Shown: positions 25,968 to 34,782 of the stretch, one piece after another
Layout: every line of letters starts with the position of its first letter
Numbering within the stretch: the first letter of the stretch is position 1
Assembly (NCBI GenBank): GCA_023457435.1
Contig: JAEWLS010000001.1
Span: 1-64,000, forward strand
DNA length: 64,000 bases
Origin: Pseudomonadota bacterium
GTDB lineage: Bacteria; Pseudomonadota; Alphaproteobacteria; Rhizobiales; Rhizobiaceae
Reading direction: 5' to 3'
Made by a program: the position numbers and the translations under genes
The notes under the pieces: model-generated
The model's database searches: none
What the model saw: only the letters and a program-made list of their open reading frames with translations
What the model was told of the DNA's origin: nothing

Positions 25968-26858
25968 ATGGCAACTGGGATTAGCCGGGCTATCCCCGCC
26001 CACATCATTCTGGCGACGGATTTCACCGCAAGATGCGATCGGGCGCAGGACCGGGCCGTTCAGCTGGCGCTCCTATGGAACGCCAGCCTAACAGCAGTTC
26101 ATGCACTGACCGATGTCTCCCTGACCGACGACCTCGCCGTCCGGGATGCCTATCGCAACGCCGCGCAGCGCAATGCCGCCAACCTCCGGGAGGAACTCGC
26201 CGGCGTCGAGGGTTTGCGATACTCGGTGATCGTGGAGGAAGGCGCCGTCGACGAGGTGGTGCTGGATACGGTCAGGCGCGACCGCGCGGACCTGATCGTC
26301 ACGGGCATCGCGCGTTCAGGACCGCTTGCGCAGGTGTTCGTGGGAAGCAGCGTCACCGCCCTTGCACGGAAGTCCCCGGTCCCTGTCCTAGTCGTGAAGA
26401 AGAAGGTCCTGGACACGGATGAGCGCGTCGTCGTCGCCACAGACATGTCGGAAGCGTCCAAGGATGCACTCACGACCGCGCTGAAGTGGTTCTCCCTGAG
26501 AGAACTCGTTCTTTTCCACGGGTTCAATCCGCCTTACCGGGGCATGATCGACGACAAGGCGGGATATGACGAACAGTTCGAGACAGCGGCAGTCGCGGAA
26601 GTAAGTGAATTCCTGGACGGCGTTGCCGGGGCGGCGGCGACGAAGTTCGACATCGTTGCGCGCCGGGGCGACCCGGTGACAGGGCTCGAGGTCCTCGTCA
26701 ACGAGGCCGACACCGACCTGGTGATCGCCGCAACGCATGGCCGAAGCGGGTTGATGCATTCGCTGGTCGGCAGTGTCGCGACGCGCATCCTCGAAAGTGT
26801 TCCGTGCGACGTGCTCGTGGTTCCGCAGTCTGGCGCGGCTAGCAGCAGATCAATCTGA
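25968..26858 (+). CDS. Tandem universal stress protein
   Basis: A 296-aa protein of two Usp domains. The first (HIILATDFTARCDRAQDRA) and the second (RVVVATDMSEASKDALTTA) both have the nucleotide-binding tail: GIARSGPLAQVFVGSS and THGRSGLMHSLVGSVA. Such proteins help survival in starvation or oxidative stress. AGGAGG lies ten bases before this ATG; an ATG three codons earlier directly abuts the ribosome site and is unlikely. Confidence 0.92.
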   Translation: MATGISRAIPAHIILATDFTARCDRAQDRAVQLALLWNASLTAVHALTDVSLTDDLAVRDAYRNAAQRNAANLREELAGVEGLRYSVIVEEGAVDEVVLDTVRRDRADLIVTGIARSGPLAQVFVGSSVTALARKSPVPVLVVKKKVLDTDERVVVATDMSEASKDALTTALKWFSLRELVLFHGFNPPYRGMIDDKAGYDEQFETAAVAEVSEFLDGVAGAAATKFDIVARRGDPVTGLEVLVNEADTDLVIAATHGRSGLMHSLVGSVATRILESVPCDVLVVPQSGAASSRSI

Positions 26859-26918
26859 GACTCGTTCTCCGAAACATGATATCAGGAGGCGGGGGATCTG
26901 ACCGTAAGGGAGGCCATC

Positions 26919-27491
26919 ATGGCGAACTTCGAGGTCGGCTACCTCATTGGAAGTCTCGCGACCAAGTCCATTAACCGACAATTGGCGAAGGCTCTCGTCA
27001 AGCTCGCTCCGCCGGAGCTGTCGTTGCGGGAAATCCCCATCCGCGACCTGCCTCTCTACAGCTACGACTACGATTCCGACTATCCGGATGTCGCAAAGCG
27101 GTTCAAGTCAGCCATCGCGGACGTCGATGCCGTCCTGTTCGTCACGCCGGAATACAACCGTTCGATCCCCGGCGCGCTCAAGAACGCGATCGACTGGGCC
27201 AGCCGCCCGTACGGGCAGAACGTCTTCACGAGGAAACCGTCGGCCGTCATCGGAACGTCACCCGGCGAGATCGGCACTGCGGTAGGGCAGCAGCACCTGC
27301 GAAGTATATTGGGCTTCTGCAATTCGCCTCAGATGAACGCCCCGGAAGCCTACATTCAGTTCAAGCCGGGCCTGATCGACGAGGACGGCAATGTCACGAA
27401 CGAGTCCACCGCCGACTTTCTAAAGACCTTCATGGCCGAGTTCGCCGTGTTCACTGAACGCGTGCTGACGGTTCTGCCGAGGCAGGCCTAG
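26919..27491 (+). CDS. NADPH-dependent FMN reductase (ChrR/quinone reductase-like)
   Basis: A 190-aa flavodoxin-like protein. GSLATKSINRQLAKAL (phosphate loop) and FVTPEYNRSIPGALKNAIDW (flavin-binding segment) are diagnostic of the YieF/ChrR family, which reduces quinones or chromate by two electrons and protects against redox cycling. GGGAGG precedes the ATG. Its presence beside the hydroquinone enzymes and Usp suggests a shared stress role. Confidence 0.92.
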   Translation: MANFEVGYLIGSLATKSINRQLAKALVKLAPPELSLREIPIRDLPLYSYDYDSDYPDVAKRFKSAIADVDAVLFVTPEYNRSIPGALKNAIDWASRPYGQNVFTRKPSAVIGTSPGEIGTAVGQQHLRSILGFCNSPQMNAPEAYIQFKPGLIDEDGNVTNESTADFLKTFMAEFAVFTERVLTVLPRQA

Positions 27492-27497
27492 CGCGCA

Positions 27498-28802
27498 CTA
27501 TCCGGCCGGCGCAGGAGCGGCGTTGCGCGTGATGCGCCAGATCGTGTTCGCCAGGTCGTCCGCCACGATCAGCGCGCCGCGCGGATCGACGGTAACCCCG
27601 ACCGGCCGTCCGCGGGCCTTGCCGTCATCGGTCAGGAAGCCTGTCGCGAAGTCGACCGGCTCGCCCACCGGCTTGCCATTCTCGAAGCGCACGAAGACGA
27701 CCTTGTAGCCGCTGGGAGGCGTGCGGTTCCAGCTTCCGTGCTCGCCCACGAAGACGCCATCCGTGAATCCTTCGCCCATCGACGGCGTCGAGAAGGCAAC
27801 GCCGAGCGCCGCCACGTGTGAGCCGAGGCTGTAATCCGGCTGGATTGCAGCTGCGACCTTCTCGGGGTCCTGGGGCTGTGCGCGGGGATCGACGTTCTTG
27901 CCCCAGTAGCTGTAGGGCCAGCCGTAGAAGCCGCCCTCCTGGACCGACGTCAGGTAGTCGGGGACGAGATTGGGCCCGATCTCGTCGCGCTCGTTGACCA
28001 CGGCCCACAGCTGGCCCGTCTCCGGCTGGATTGCGAGCGCCGTGGGATTGCGCAAGCCGGTGGCATACTGCCGGTGCGCTCCGGTCTGCGCGTCGATCTC
28101 CCAGATCACGGCGCGATCGACCTCGGCATCCATCCCGCGTTCGGTGATGTTGCTGTTCGAGCCAATGCCGACATAGAGGAAACGGCCGTCGGCGCTTGCC
28201 GTCAGCGCCTTGGTCCAGTGGTGATTGATCGCCGATGGCAGCTCGGTCACGGTTTCCGGAGGACCGCCGGCTTCCGTCTGACCGTCCGTGTAGGCGAATT
28301 TGACGAGCTCGTCCTGGTTGGCGACGTAGATGACCCCGTTCACGAAGGCGAGGCCGTACGGCGCGTTGAGGTTGTCGGCGAAGATGCCGCGCGCCTCGTA
28401 GGAGCCGTCACCATCGGCATCGCGCAGGAGCGTCAGGCGGTTGCCGCCGCCGACATCGGTCTTGCCGAGCCCCTTGATGTAGTTCGCGATCACATCCTTC
28501 GGGCGAAGGGCGGGGGCGCCGCCGCCCGATCCCTCGGCGACGAGGATGTCGCCGTTAGGGAGGACGATGGTCTGGCGCGGCACCATCAGCTCGGCCGCTA
28601 TCGCCTGGATCGTGTAGCCTTCGGGCACGGTCGGCAGTTCGCCCTCCCATGCAGCAGGCAGCGCAATCCTCATGTCGGGCAGCAATCCGCGCCGGGGCTC
28701 TGGCAGATCGGGCGTCGCACCGTACTGCATCGGCGCGGGTTCGTCTCCGCAGGAAGCGAGCAGCAGGGCCAAAGAGGCGACGAAAAGGGAACGGCGCATC
28801 AT
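27498..28802 (-). CDS. PQQ-type sugar (sorbosone/glucose) dehydrogenase lipoprotein
   Basis: A 434-aa exported protein with a lipobox (LLLASC, residues 13-18). The rest is a six-bladed propeller with repeated motifs such as NGDILVAEGSGG, NAPYGLAFV, GLRNPTALAIQPETG, GGFYGWPYSYWG and GEHGSWNRTPPSGYKV, typical of soluble glucose/sorbosone dehydrogenases. These oxidise aldose sugars in the periplasm with PQQ. No PQQ synthesis genes are in the window. Start codons MM follow GAGG; the gene overlaps the upstream membrane gene by ATGA. Confidence 0.9.
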   Translation of the reverse strand: MMRRSLFVASLALLLASCGDEPAPMQYGATPDLPEPRRGLLPDMRIALPAAWEGELPTVPEGYTIQAIAAELMVPRQTIVLPNGDILVAEGSGGGAPALRPKDVIANYIKGLGKTDVGGGNRLTLLRDADGDGSYEARGIFADNLNAPYGLAFVNGVIYVANQDELVKFAYTDGQTEAGGPPETVTELPSAINHHWTKALTASADGRFLYVGIGSNSNITERGMDAEVDRAVIWEIDAQTGAHRQYATGLRNPTALAIQPETGQLWAVVNERDEIGPNLVPDYLTSVQEGGFYGWPYSYWGKNVDPRAQPQDPEKVAAAIQPDYSLGSHVAALGVAFSTPSMGEGFTDGVFVGEHGSWNRTPPSGYKVVFVRFENGKPVGEPVDFATGFLTDDGKARGRPVGVTVDPRGALIVADDLANTIWRITRNAAPAPAG

Positions 28803-29230
28803 GCGTACCTCGCCCTACGGTGGCCGGAGAACCCGATCCAGGAGACGACAAAGGCGAGAAGGACGGTGACGATCGAGAGATACAGCCCCTCCGGCATGAC
28901 CGCCCAGGCGTCCTTCGCATGGACGAGTTCGTTGATGAACCCGACCACAAACATGGCGAGGAGGGCCAGGAAATAGATCAGCGGACGCCGGCTTCCTGAT
29001 CTACGGAAGCGGACAAGGTCGACCAGCGCCCACAGCATGGCGAAGCCGCTGCCAAGCAAGCCTCCCGCGATCAGCCATGACGAGAAATTTGACCACTGGA
29101 TTTGGAAGGTGTTCCAGTAAGCGAGGTCGCTTACCAGCGCCGCGAGGAAGGACGGAAGCGAAAATGCCAACAGCATCGCGTGGGCCGGGTGAATCGGCCT
29201 CGCGTAAACCGGTGTGACTTCGACAACCAT
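28799..29230 (-). CDS. DUF2231 membrane protein
   Basis: A 143-aa protein with four transmembrane helices and the N-terminal signature RPIHPAHAMLLAFSLPSFLAA, in which two His residues suggest haem or metal binding, as in DUF2231. GGAGGGG precedes the start. It overlaps the dehydrogenase gene by four bases; together they may form a membrane-attached dehydrogenase, with this protein passing electrons into the membrane. The functional link is inference. Confidence 0.85.
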   Translation of the reverse strand: MVVEVTPVYARPIHPAHAMLLAFSLPSFLAALVSDLAYWNTFQIQWSNFSSWLIAGGLLGSGFAMLWALVDLVRFRRSGSRRPLIYFLALLAMFVVGFINELVHAKDAWAVMPEGLYLSIVTVLLAFVVSWIGFSGHRRARYA

Positions 29231-29321
29231 CGGCCCCTCCGCCTGCAGACAACTCAAAAGGGAAAGCTAGCGCAGGCGCGCGGAAAGTCCATCGACGGCG
29301 CGAGCATATGCGCCGCGGATC

Positions 29322-29346
29322 GGAACCCGGCAGCAGGACCGGGGTT
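29322..29346 (+). promoter_or_regulatory. Possible EcfG-type general stress promoter of the lipocalin gene
   Basis: GGAAC (29322-29326), a 16-base spacer and GGTT (29343-29346) resemble the EcfG (sigma-E2) promoter consensus GGAAC-N16/17-CGTT of alphaproteobacteria, with one mismatch. It lies 22 bases before the lipocalin ATG. The identical arrangement occurs before the DUF892 gene at 46939. Confidence 0.35.
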
Positions 29347-29368
29347 TTTGCGACGAAGGAGACTGTCA

Positions 29369-29878
29369 ATGACCCACATACCTGTCACAGCCATCCCGTC
29401 GCTCGACCTCAACCGATACCTGGGCCAGTGGTACGAGATTTGTCGGCTTCCGCTGAAGTACGAGGACAAGACCGCGACCGACATCACCGCACATTATTCG
29501 CTCAACGAAAGCGGTTCGGTGCGGGTCGACAACCGCTGCTTCGACGAGGACGGAAAGCCCACTCAGGCAATTGGGGAGGCCACGCCCGCTGACGAGGGCA
29601 ACTCACGTCTCAAGGTGACCTTCTTGCCCCAGTTCATTCGGTGGATTCCTTTCACGAGCGGCGACTATTGGGTTCTCAAACTCGCCGAAGACTATTCCAT
29701 CTCGCTGGTCGGAACGCCCGACAGGGAATATCTCTGGCTCCTGTCGCGAATGCCCTCTCTCTACGAACGGGTGAAGGAAGAATTCCTGTCCGAGGCACGG
29801 CGTCAGGGCTTCGACCTGACGCGCCTCATCGTTCCGCGACATACCGGTCGCGTCGTTTCCGACGATATGGTGGCCTAG
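29369..29878 (+). CDS. Lipocalin (Blc-like)
   Basis: A 169-aa lipocalin. The first structurally conserved region is LNRYLGQWYEICRLPLKYE (residues 14-32), followed by DYWVLKLAEDYSISLVGTPDREYLWLLSR (split in the family as SCR2) and YERVKEEFLSEARRQGFD. Bacterial Blc lipocalins bind fatty acids or lysophospholipids. No lipobox or clear signal peptide is visible, unlike E. coli Blc, so the protein may be cytoplasmic. It is divergent from the DUF2231 gene. Confidence 0.9.
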   Translation: MTHIPVTAIPSLDLNRYLGQWYEICRLPLKYEDKTATDITAHYSLNESGSVRVDNRCFDEDGKPTQAIGEATPADEGNSRLKVTFLPQFIRWIPFTSGDYWVLKLAEDYSISLVGTPDREYLWLLSRMPSLYERVKEEFLSEARRQGFDLTRLIVPRHTGRVVSDDMVA

Positions 29879-30144
29879 GTTTGGAGCCTTGACTTTCCGC
29901 GTCAGGCATCCCACGTTCGATGCATGTCGACCGAGCGCTTCATCCTCAGCATTCTCAGGGCGTGCCCCATCGCGGGCATCTGACCCCCGGCCAAGGTCGC
30001 GTCGCGCCCCGGCCGTGGGGCATCATAGGCCTAACCCGATTACTTCGGCGTAGCAGCCTCTTCCGAAGCGACATTCTTCAAATCCCAACTTAAAGCCCGA
30101 CGTGCCTCGTGCGCGCTCGGGGTGCTGCAGCAAGGAGCCACGAC

Positions 30145-30594
30145 ATGGCATCGGGCATCAAGAAGCAACGCAAGCCTGCGATCACGACCACCCGTTCGGA
30201 CCATGAGCGTCTGTCGAGGCTCGCCGAATCCTACCTCTCCAGGAACCCGCAGGTTGCGGAGGAACTCCTAGCCGAGCTCGACCGCGCGCGCATCGTCGAT
30301 GATGGGCGGATCGCGGCTGATGTCGTGAGGATGGGGTCGCCGCTGCGTTTCACAAGCGACCTCGGCAAGGACCGGCAGGTGACGCTCGTGTTCCCGGGCG
30401 AAGCCGATATCGCGGAGGGCAAGATCTCTGTGCTGACGCCGATCGGGGCTGCCCTCATCGGCTTGCCGGCAGGGCAGTCGATCGATTGGACGGCGCGCGA
30501 CGGCCGCGTGCACAGACTTACAGTGGAGAGCGTGGGCGTTCCTTCGGGCGAAATCAGCCCGGCTGCCGCGGTCGAGCACCCAGTCGCGCTGTGA
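30145..30594 (+). CDS. Rnk/GreA-like transcription elongation regulator (copy 1)
   Basis: A 149-aa protein. Residues about 60-140 form the GreA/GreB C-terminal domain (FTSDLGKDRQVTLVFPGEAD, then ISVLTPIGAALIGLPAGQSI), and the N-terminus is a short helical pair like that of Rnk. Rnk-type proteins bind RNA polymerase through the secondary channel but lack the long coiled coil of GreA. AAGGAG precedes the ATG. It is the first of three related genes in a row. Confidence 0.88.
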   Translation: MASGIKKQRKPAITTTRSDHERLSRLAESYLSRNPQVAEELLAELDRARIVDDGRIAADVVRMGSPLRFTSDLGKDRQVTLVFPGEADIAEGKISVLTPIGAALIGLPAGQSIDWTARDGRVHRLTVESVGVPSGEISPAAAVEHPVAL

Positions 30595-30656
30595 CTAGGT
30601 TCGTTCACACCGGCCAGCTTTCACGTTTCGGAGGCTGCCTCATCGCAGGATCGTAG

Positions 30657-30725
30657 CCCCCTGAGCCGCCGTCGGCGGCCAGGGGATCTCCATTCCGTTT
30701 CACGCAACCGCTCCGCTGCGGAGCG
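30657..30725 (+). other. Two hairpins in the leader of the second Rnk-like gene
   Basis: CCCCTGAGCCGCC pairs with GGCGGCCAGGGG (30657-30685, one bulged A), and CGCTCCG pairs with CGGAGCG (30709-30725) just before the ribosome site GGAG of the gene starting at 30739. There is no T run, so this is more likely an mRNA-stabilising or translation-controlling structure than a terminator. Confidence 0.4.
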
Positions 30726-30738
30726 ATGGAGAACTGCT

Positions 30739-31278
30739 ATGACCGCCGAAACCTGCATCCTGACCACCAAGGACTTCACGATCCTGGAGGTAATGCGCGA
30801 TCGCTGCCTCGGGAGGGAGGACCCGCTCGCGCCGCTCCTCAAGCGCAAGCTCGAATCCGCGATCGTCATGTTCCGCGAGGATGTCCCCGCGGACGTAGCG
30901 ACCCTCAGCAGCCGAGTGACGTACAGCGTTGATGGGCGGGACCCCGACACGCGCGTGCTTTCCCATGACGCGAAGGCATCCACGGTCGGCATGTTCCTGC
31001 CGATCTCCAGCGTTCGCGGGTTGGCCCTCCTGGGTCTTACCGAGGGGCAGGTGTTCGACCTGACCGACGAGGAGGGCAGGGAGGTGCGCGTCGTGCTCAA
31101 CACCGTCCACTACCAGCCCGAGGCGGCGAGGCGCGAAAAGGAAGCGCTCGCCCGCATTTCCACCGCGCCTCAGGGCAGGCCGGCGTTGCGGGTGATCCAG
31201 GGCGCATACCACGACAGGCCGCGCCTCGTGCCCGTCGGCCCCGGCGGCTTCGACGATCCGGGCCCCTCGGCCGCCTGA
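30739..31278 (+). CDS. Rnk/GreA-like transcription elongation regulator (copy 2)
   Basis: A 179-aa protein. ILTTKDFTILEVMRDRCLG and DPLAPLLKRKLESAIVMF form a helical N-terminus; RVTYSVDGRDPDTRVLSHDA and LPISSVRGLALLGLTEGQVF form the GreA/GreB C-terminal beta domain. A Pro-rich tail of about 45 residues is extra compared with Rnk. It lies 144 bases after copy 1. The sequence is clearly diverged from copies 1 and 3, so they are not recent duplicates. Confidence 0.85.
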   Translation: MTAETCILTTKDFTILEVMRDRCLGREDPLAPLLKRKLESAIVMFREDVPADVATLSSRVTYSVDGRDPDTRVLSHDAKASTVGMFLPISSVRGLALLGLTEGQVFDLTDEEGREVRVVLNTVHYQPEAARREKEALARISTAPQGRPALRVIQGAYHDRPRLVPVGPGGFDDPGPSAA

Positions 31279-31310
31279 ACGCCGGCCCACCCATACGATC
31301 CCTGTCCGAA

Positions 31311-31340
31311 GCGACAGCGCCCGACACAGGGCGCTGTCGC
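31311..31340 (+). other. Perfect 12-bp hairpin between Rnk-like genes 2 and 3
   Basis: GCGACAGCGCCC (31311-31322) and GGGCGCTGTCGC (31329-31340) form a perfect stem with a GACACA loop. No T run follows; the ribosome site AGGAG of the next gene begins within ten bases. It could protect mRNA ends or tune translation of the third gene. Confidence 0.5.
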
Positions 31341-31357
31341 AAGACAGGAGATTTCGA

Positions 31358-31825
31358 ATGATAGCCTCCTTACCCGAACCGGTTGCCATAATTTCGACGG
31401 CCGACAAGGGGCGGCTGCAGGCATTGGCACGATCCCTTGCTGCCGAGTACGACCCCATGGCCTCGATGATCACACGCAAGCTGGCGAGATCCGAGATCCG
31501 TGGGCTGGATAACATCCCCGACGGCAGGCTTATGCTTGACAGCTTCGTCACGTTCGAGTTCGCAGCATCCGAGGAGCGCGAGCGGCGACGTCTGATCCTG
31601 CCCAAGGACAGGATGTGGCCGCCTTCTGAACTTTCAGTCGCGTCGCCGCTCGGCCTGGCTCTGGTTGGTCTGGCCGCAGGAGAGCGTTCTTTGGTGTGGG
31701 GAAGCGGAACTGAAGGTCCTCGGTGGGTCGAAGTGCTGTCGGTCGGTCCGGCCGGTACGAATCTTCCGCCGCGATGCACGCTCCGGCAACGCGGAACTGG
31801 ACCTTCGTTGGCGGATCAGCGCTAA
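31358..31825 (+). CDS. Rnk/GreA-like protein (copy 3)
   Basis: A 155-aa protein with the same plan: IISTADKGRLQALARSLAAE and MITRKLARSEI in the N-terminal helices, then FVTFEFAASEERERRRLILP and VASPLGLALVGLAAGERS, equivalent to the GreA/GreB C-terminal domain. It ends 41 bases before mrpA, so it may be co-transcribed with the antiporter. The Rnk relationship is clear from the alignment of the central motif with copies 1 and 2; the role is unknown. Confidence 0.78.
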   Translation: MIASLPEPVAIISTADKGRLQALARSLAAEYDPMASMITRKLARSEIRGLDNIPDGRLMLDSFVTFEFAASEERERRRLILPKDRMWPPSELSVASPLGLALVGLAAGERSLVWGSGTEGPRWVEVLSVGPAGTNLPPRCTLRQRGTGPSLADQR

Positions 31826-31866
31826 TACCCTGGAACGCCTTCCCAGGACCTTTCAGAAGGAGCGTG

Positions 31867-34782
31867 ATGGAGCACTACCCGCTAATCTTCATTGTGGTCC
31901 TGCCTTTCCTGGCAGGACTGGCGGCGGTGCTCCTTCCAACGGATTCGCGCACTCCGGTCACATGGCTCGCTGCGTTGACGACGCTGGCGTGCACGGCGCT
32001 GACCCTGTCTTTCTATCCGCAGGTCAGCGCCGGCCGGTCCATTCGCATCGACATCGCGTGGATGCCCTCGCTCGGGCTCGACTTCACGCTGAGAATGGAC
32101 GGGTTCGCGTGGATCTTCGCGCTGATCGTCAGCGTCATCGGTTTTCTCGTCGTCCTCTACACGCGCTATTACATCTCGTCCGAGGATCCGGTCCGGCGCT
32201 TCTATCTGTTCTTTCTGGCGTTCACCGGCTCGATGCTCGGCGTCGTCCTCTCGGGCAACCTTGTCGTGCTCGTCATCTTCTGGGAGCTGACGAGCATCTT
32301 CTCGTTCCTACTGATCGGATATTGGCACCATAACCAGGCGGCACGCGATGGGGCCCGCATGGCATTCACGGTCACTGCGATCGGCGGTCTCGCGCTGCTC
32401 GCGGGCGTGCTGATGATCGGCCACATCGTCGGCAGTTACGACCTCGACGTGGTGCTGGCTTCGGGCAACCTGATCCGCTCCCACGATCTATACGTGCCGA
32501 CGCTTCTTCTGGTCCTTCTCGGGGCTCTCACGAAGAGCGCGCAGTTCCCGTTCCATTTCTGGCTGCCCAACGCGATGGCGGCGCCGACCCCGGTCTCGGC
32601 CTTCCTGCACTCCGCCACCATGGTGAAGGCGGGCGTCTTCATCATGGCGCGGCTGTGGCCGGTCCTTTCCGGCACGCCGGAGTGGTTCGTCATCCTCGGC
32701 TTGGCAGGAATGGCCTCGCTTGTGCTCGGTGCCTACCTCGCGATGTTCCAGCATGACCTGAAGGGGCTGCTCGCCTACTCGACCATCAGCCATCTTGGCC
32801 TCATCACCATGCTGTTGAGCCTCGGCAGCCCGCTTGGGGCCGTCGCTGCGATCTTCCACATGCTGAACCACGCGACCTTCAAGGCCTCGCTCTTCATGGC
32901 GGCGGGGATCATCGACCACGAAGCCGGAACCCGTGATCTCAGGAAGCTATCGGGCCTTTTCCGCTTCATGCCGATAACCGGAACATTGGTTATGGTGGCG
33001 AGTGCGGCTATGGCAGGGGTGCCTCTGCTCAACGGTTTTCTCTCGAAGGAGATGTTCTTCGCCGAAGCCGTGGAGACGCACGCGGATTCGTGGGTCGACA
33101 CGATCGCCCCCTATGCCGCTGTGCTGGGCAGCGCGCTCGCGGTGACCTACTCGATCCGGCTCATTCATTCGATTTTCCTAGGCGCGCCGCCTGAGACCTT
33201 TCCAAGGGAGCCGCACGAACCGCCGTTCTGGATGCGGTTTCCCGTCATGCTTCTCGTGGTCGCCTGCCTGGTGGTCGGCATCATTCCCGGCCTCACCGTG
33301 GGTCCCGTCCTCCAAACTGCGGTCTCGTCAGTGCTGGGCGATGCGACGCCGCAGTACAGCCTGGCGGTCTGGCATGGCCTGAACCTGCCGCTTGCGATGA
33401 GTGTTGTCGCCCTCGCTGGCGGGACAGTCCTCTACCTTTTCATCGGCGACTATCTCGAGCGCTCCGAGGGTCCACCCATCCTGCGACGCATCAATGGTCA
33501 GCGCGTCTTCGAACGCTCCATGGTCGCGGTGTCGTGGCGATGGGCGCGCATCGTCGAGGATATCTTCGGCACGCGGCGCCTTCAGCCGCAGATGCGCCTT
33601 CTCCTGGCGGCCGCGGTCGCAGCGGGTGGGGCTCCACTGCTGATGAAGGGGATCGGCTTCGGTTCTCTCGGCACGACCGACTTTGCGTTCACCGGCCTCT
33701 GGTGCGTCGGGATGGCGTGCGCTGTCGCAGCGGCCTATCAGGCGAAGTTCCACCGCCTCGCAGCGCTCGCCCTGCTTGGGTGCACGGGGCTCGTGACCTG
33801 CATAACGTTCTTCTGGCTGTCCGCGCCGGACCTGGCGGCGACCCAGCTCGTCGTCGAGATCGTCACGACGGTCCTGATCCTGCTGGGACTGCGGTGGCTG
33901 CCGAAAAGGTCCGAAGGCCTGCGCGAACGTGACGGGTTGTGGAACGGCGTGCGGCGGTCCCGCGATATGACGATCGCAGTGCTGGCGGGCATCGGCATGA
34001 CCGTAATTGCCTACGCCGTGATGACGCGCCCGCCAGGCGAATCCATCGCCAGCTTCTTCCTCGACAAGGCCTACAGCGAAGGTGGCGGCCGCAACGTCGT
34101 CAACGTGATCCTGGTCGACTTCCGCGGTTTCGACACGCTTGGGGAGATCACGGTGCTCGGCATCGTTGCCCTGAGCGTGTTCGCGCTGCTGCGGCGGTTC
34201 CGCCCCGCACCCGACAGCATCGAGCGGCCCGAACAGCAGCTGATCCAGAGGGCATATGACGAGGCAGAGCCGGACCGGAAGGCGGATGCAACGGCAGGCG
34301 AGTATCTCTACGTGCCGTCGGTCATCATGCAGTGGATGTTCCCGGTGGTGGTCGTGTTGGCCGCGTACCTGTTCCTGCGCGGTCACGACGCGCCAGGCGG
34401 AGGCTTCGCGGCGGGTGTCGCGATGGCCGCGGGATTCATCCTTCAGTACATGGCGGCAGGCACCGTGTGGGTGGAGGACCGGCTGCGCATCCTTCCCGTG
34501 GTCTGGATAGGCGGCGGCCTGTTGATCGCTGCCCTGACAGGGGCAGCGCCTATCCTGTTCGGGGAAGCGTTCCTGACATCGTATTTCCAGTACGTGGAGC
34601 TGCCGTTGCTGGGCAAAGTGCCGATGGCGAGCGCGAGTCTCTTCGACCTCGGCGTGTTCAGCCTGGTGGTCGGGGCAACCGTCCTGATGCTGATCGCCAT
34701 CGCGCACCAGTCCATCCGCCGCCTGCGCGCGGCACGTCTGGAGGAAGAGCGTCAGCTGGAGGAGCGCCAGGAATGGAACTGA
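31867..34782 (+). CDS. mrpA: Mrp/Mnh antiporter subunit A fused to subunit B
   Basis: A 971-aa, multi-span protein. The N-terminal 500 residues are the NuoL-like core (LVILVIFWELTS-type helix, then LTKSAQFPFHFWLPNAMAAP with the conserved Lys and HSATMVKAG). The C-terminal part from about residue 815 (MQWMFPVVVVLAAYLFLRGHDAPGGGF, in pieces) is an MnhB domain, so A and B are fused as in rhizobial Pha systems. The complex exchanges cytoplasmic sodium or potassium for protons. It starts the cluster A-B fusion, C, D, E, F, G, with overlapping genes throughout. Confidence 0.94.
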   Translation: MEHYPLIFIVVLPFLAGLAAVLLPTDSRTPVTWLAALTTLACTALTLSFYPQVSAGRSIRIDIAWMPSLGLDFTLRMDGFAWIFALIVSVIGFLVVLYTRYYISSEDPVRRFYLFFLAFTGSMLGVVLSGNLVVLVIFWELTSIFSFLLIGYWHHNQAARDGARMAFTVTAIGGLALLAGVLMIGHIVGSYDLDVVLASGNLIRSHDLYVPTLLLVLLGALTKSAQFPFHFWLPNAMAAPTPVSAFLHSATMVKAGVFIMARLWPVLSGTPEWFVILGLAGMASLVLGAYLAMFQHDLKGLLAYSTISHLGLITMLLSLGSPLGAVAAIFHMLNHATFKASLFMAAGIIDHEAGTRDLRKLSGLFRFMPITGTLVMVASAAMAGVPLLNGFLSKEMFFAEAVETHADSWVDTIAPYAAVLGSALAVTYSIRLIHSIFLGAPPETFPREPHEPPFWMRFPVMLLVVACLVVGIIPGLTVGPVLQTAVSSVLGDATPQYSLAVWHGLNLPLAMSVVALAGGTVLYLFIGDYLERSEGPPILRRINGQRVFERSMVAVSWRWARIVEDIFGTRRLQPQMRLLLAAAVAAGGAPLLMKGIGFGSLGTTDFAFTGLWCVGMACAVAAAYQAKFHRLAALALLGCTGLVTCITFFWLSAPDLAATQLVVEIVTTVLILLGLRWLPKRSEGLRERDGLWNGVRRSRDMTIAVLAGIGMTVIAYAVMTRPPGESIASFFLDKAYSEGGGRNVVNVILVDFRGFDTLGEITVLGIVALSVFALLRRFRPAPDSIERPEQQLIQRAYDEAEPDRKADATAGEYLYVPSVIMQWMFPVVVVLAAYLFLRGHDAPGGGFAAGVAMAAGFILQYMAAGTVWVEDRLRILPVVWIGGGLLIAALTGAAPILFGEAFLTSYFQYVELPLLGKVPMASASLFDLGVFSLVVGATVLMLIAIAHQSIRRLRAARLEEERQLEERQEWN

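Noticed and set aside
29880..30144. Structured RNA between lipocalin and the first Rnk-like gene
   Set aside because: TGCCCCAT and GTGGGGCA can pair over a long loop, but the pairing is short and no known riboswitch core is visible.
33328..34707. 459-codon open frame antisense to mrpA
   Set aside because: Gln/His/Arg-rich shadow of the antiporter gene.
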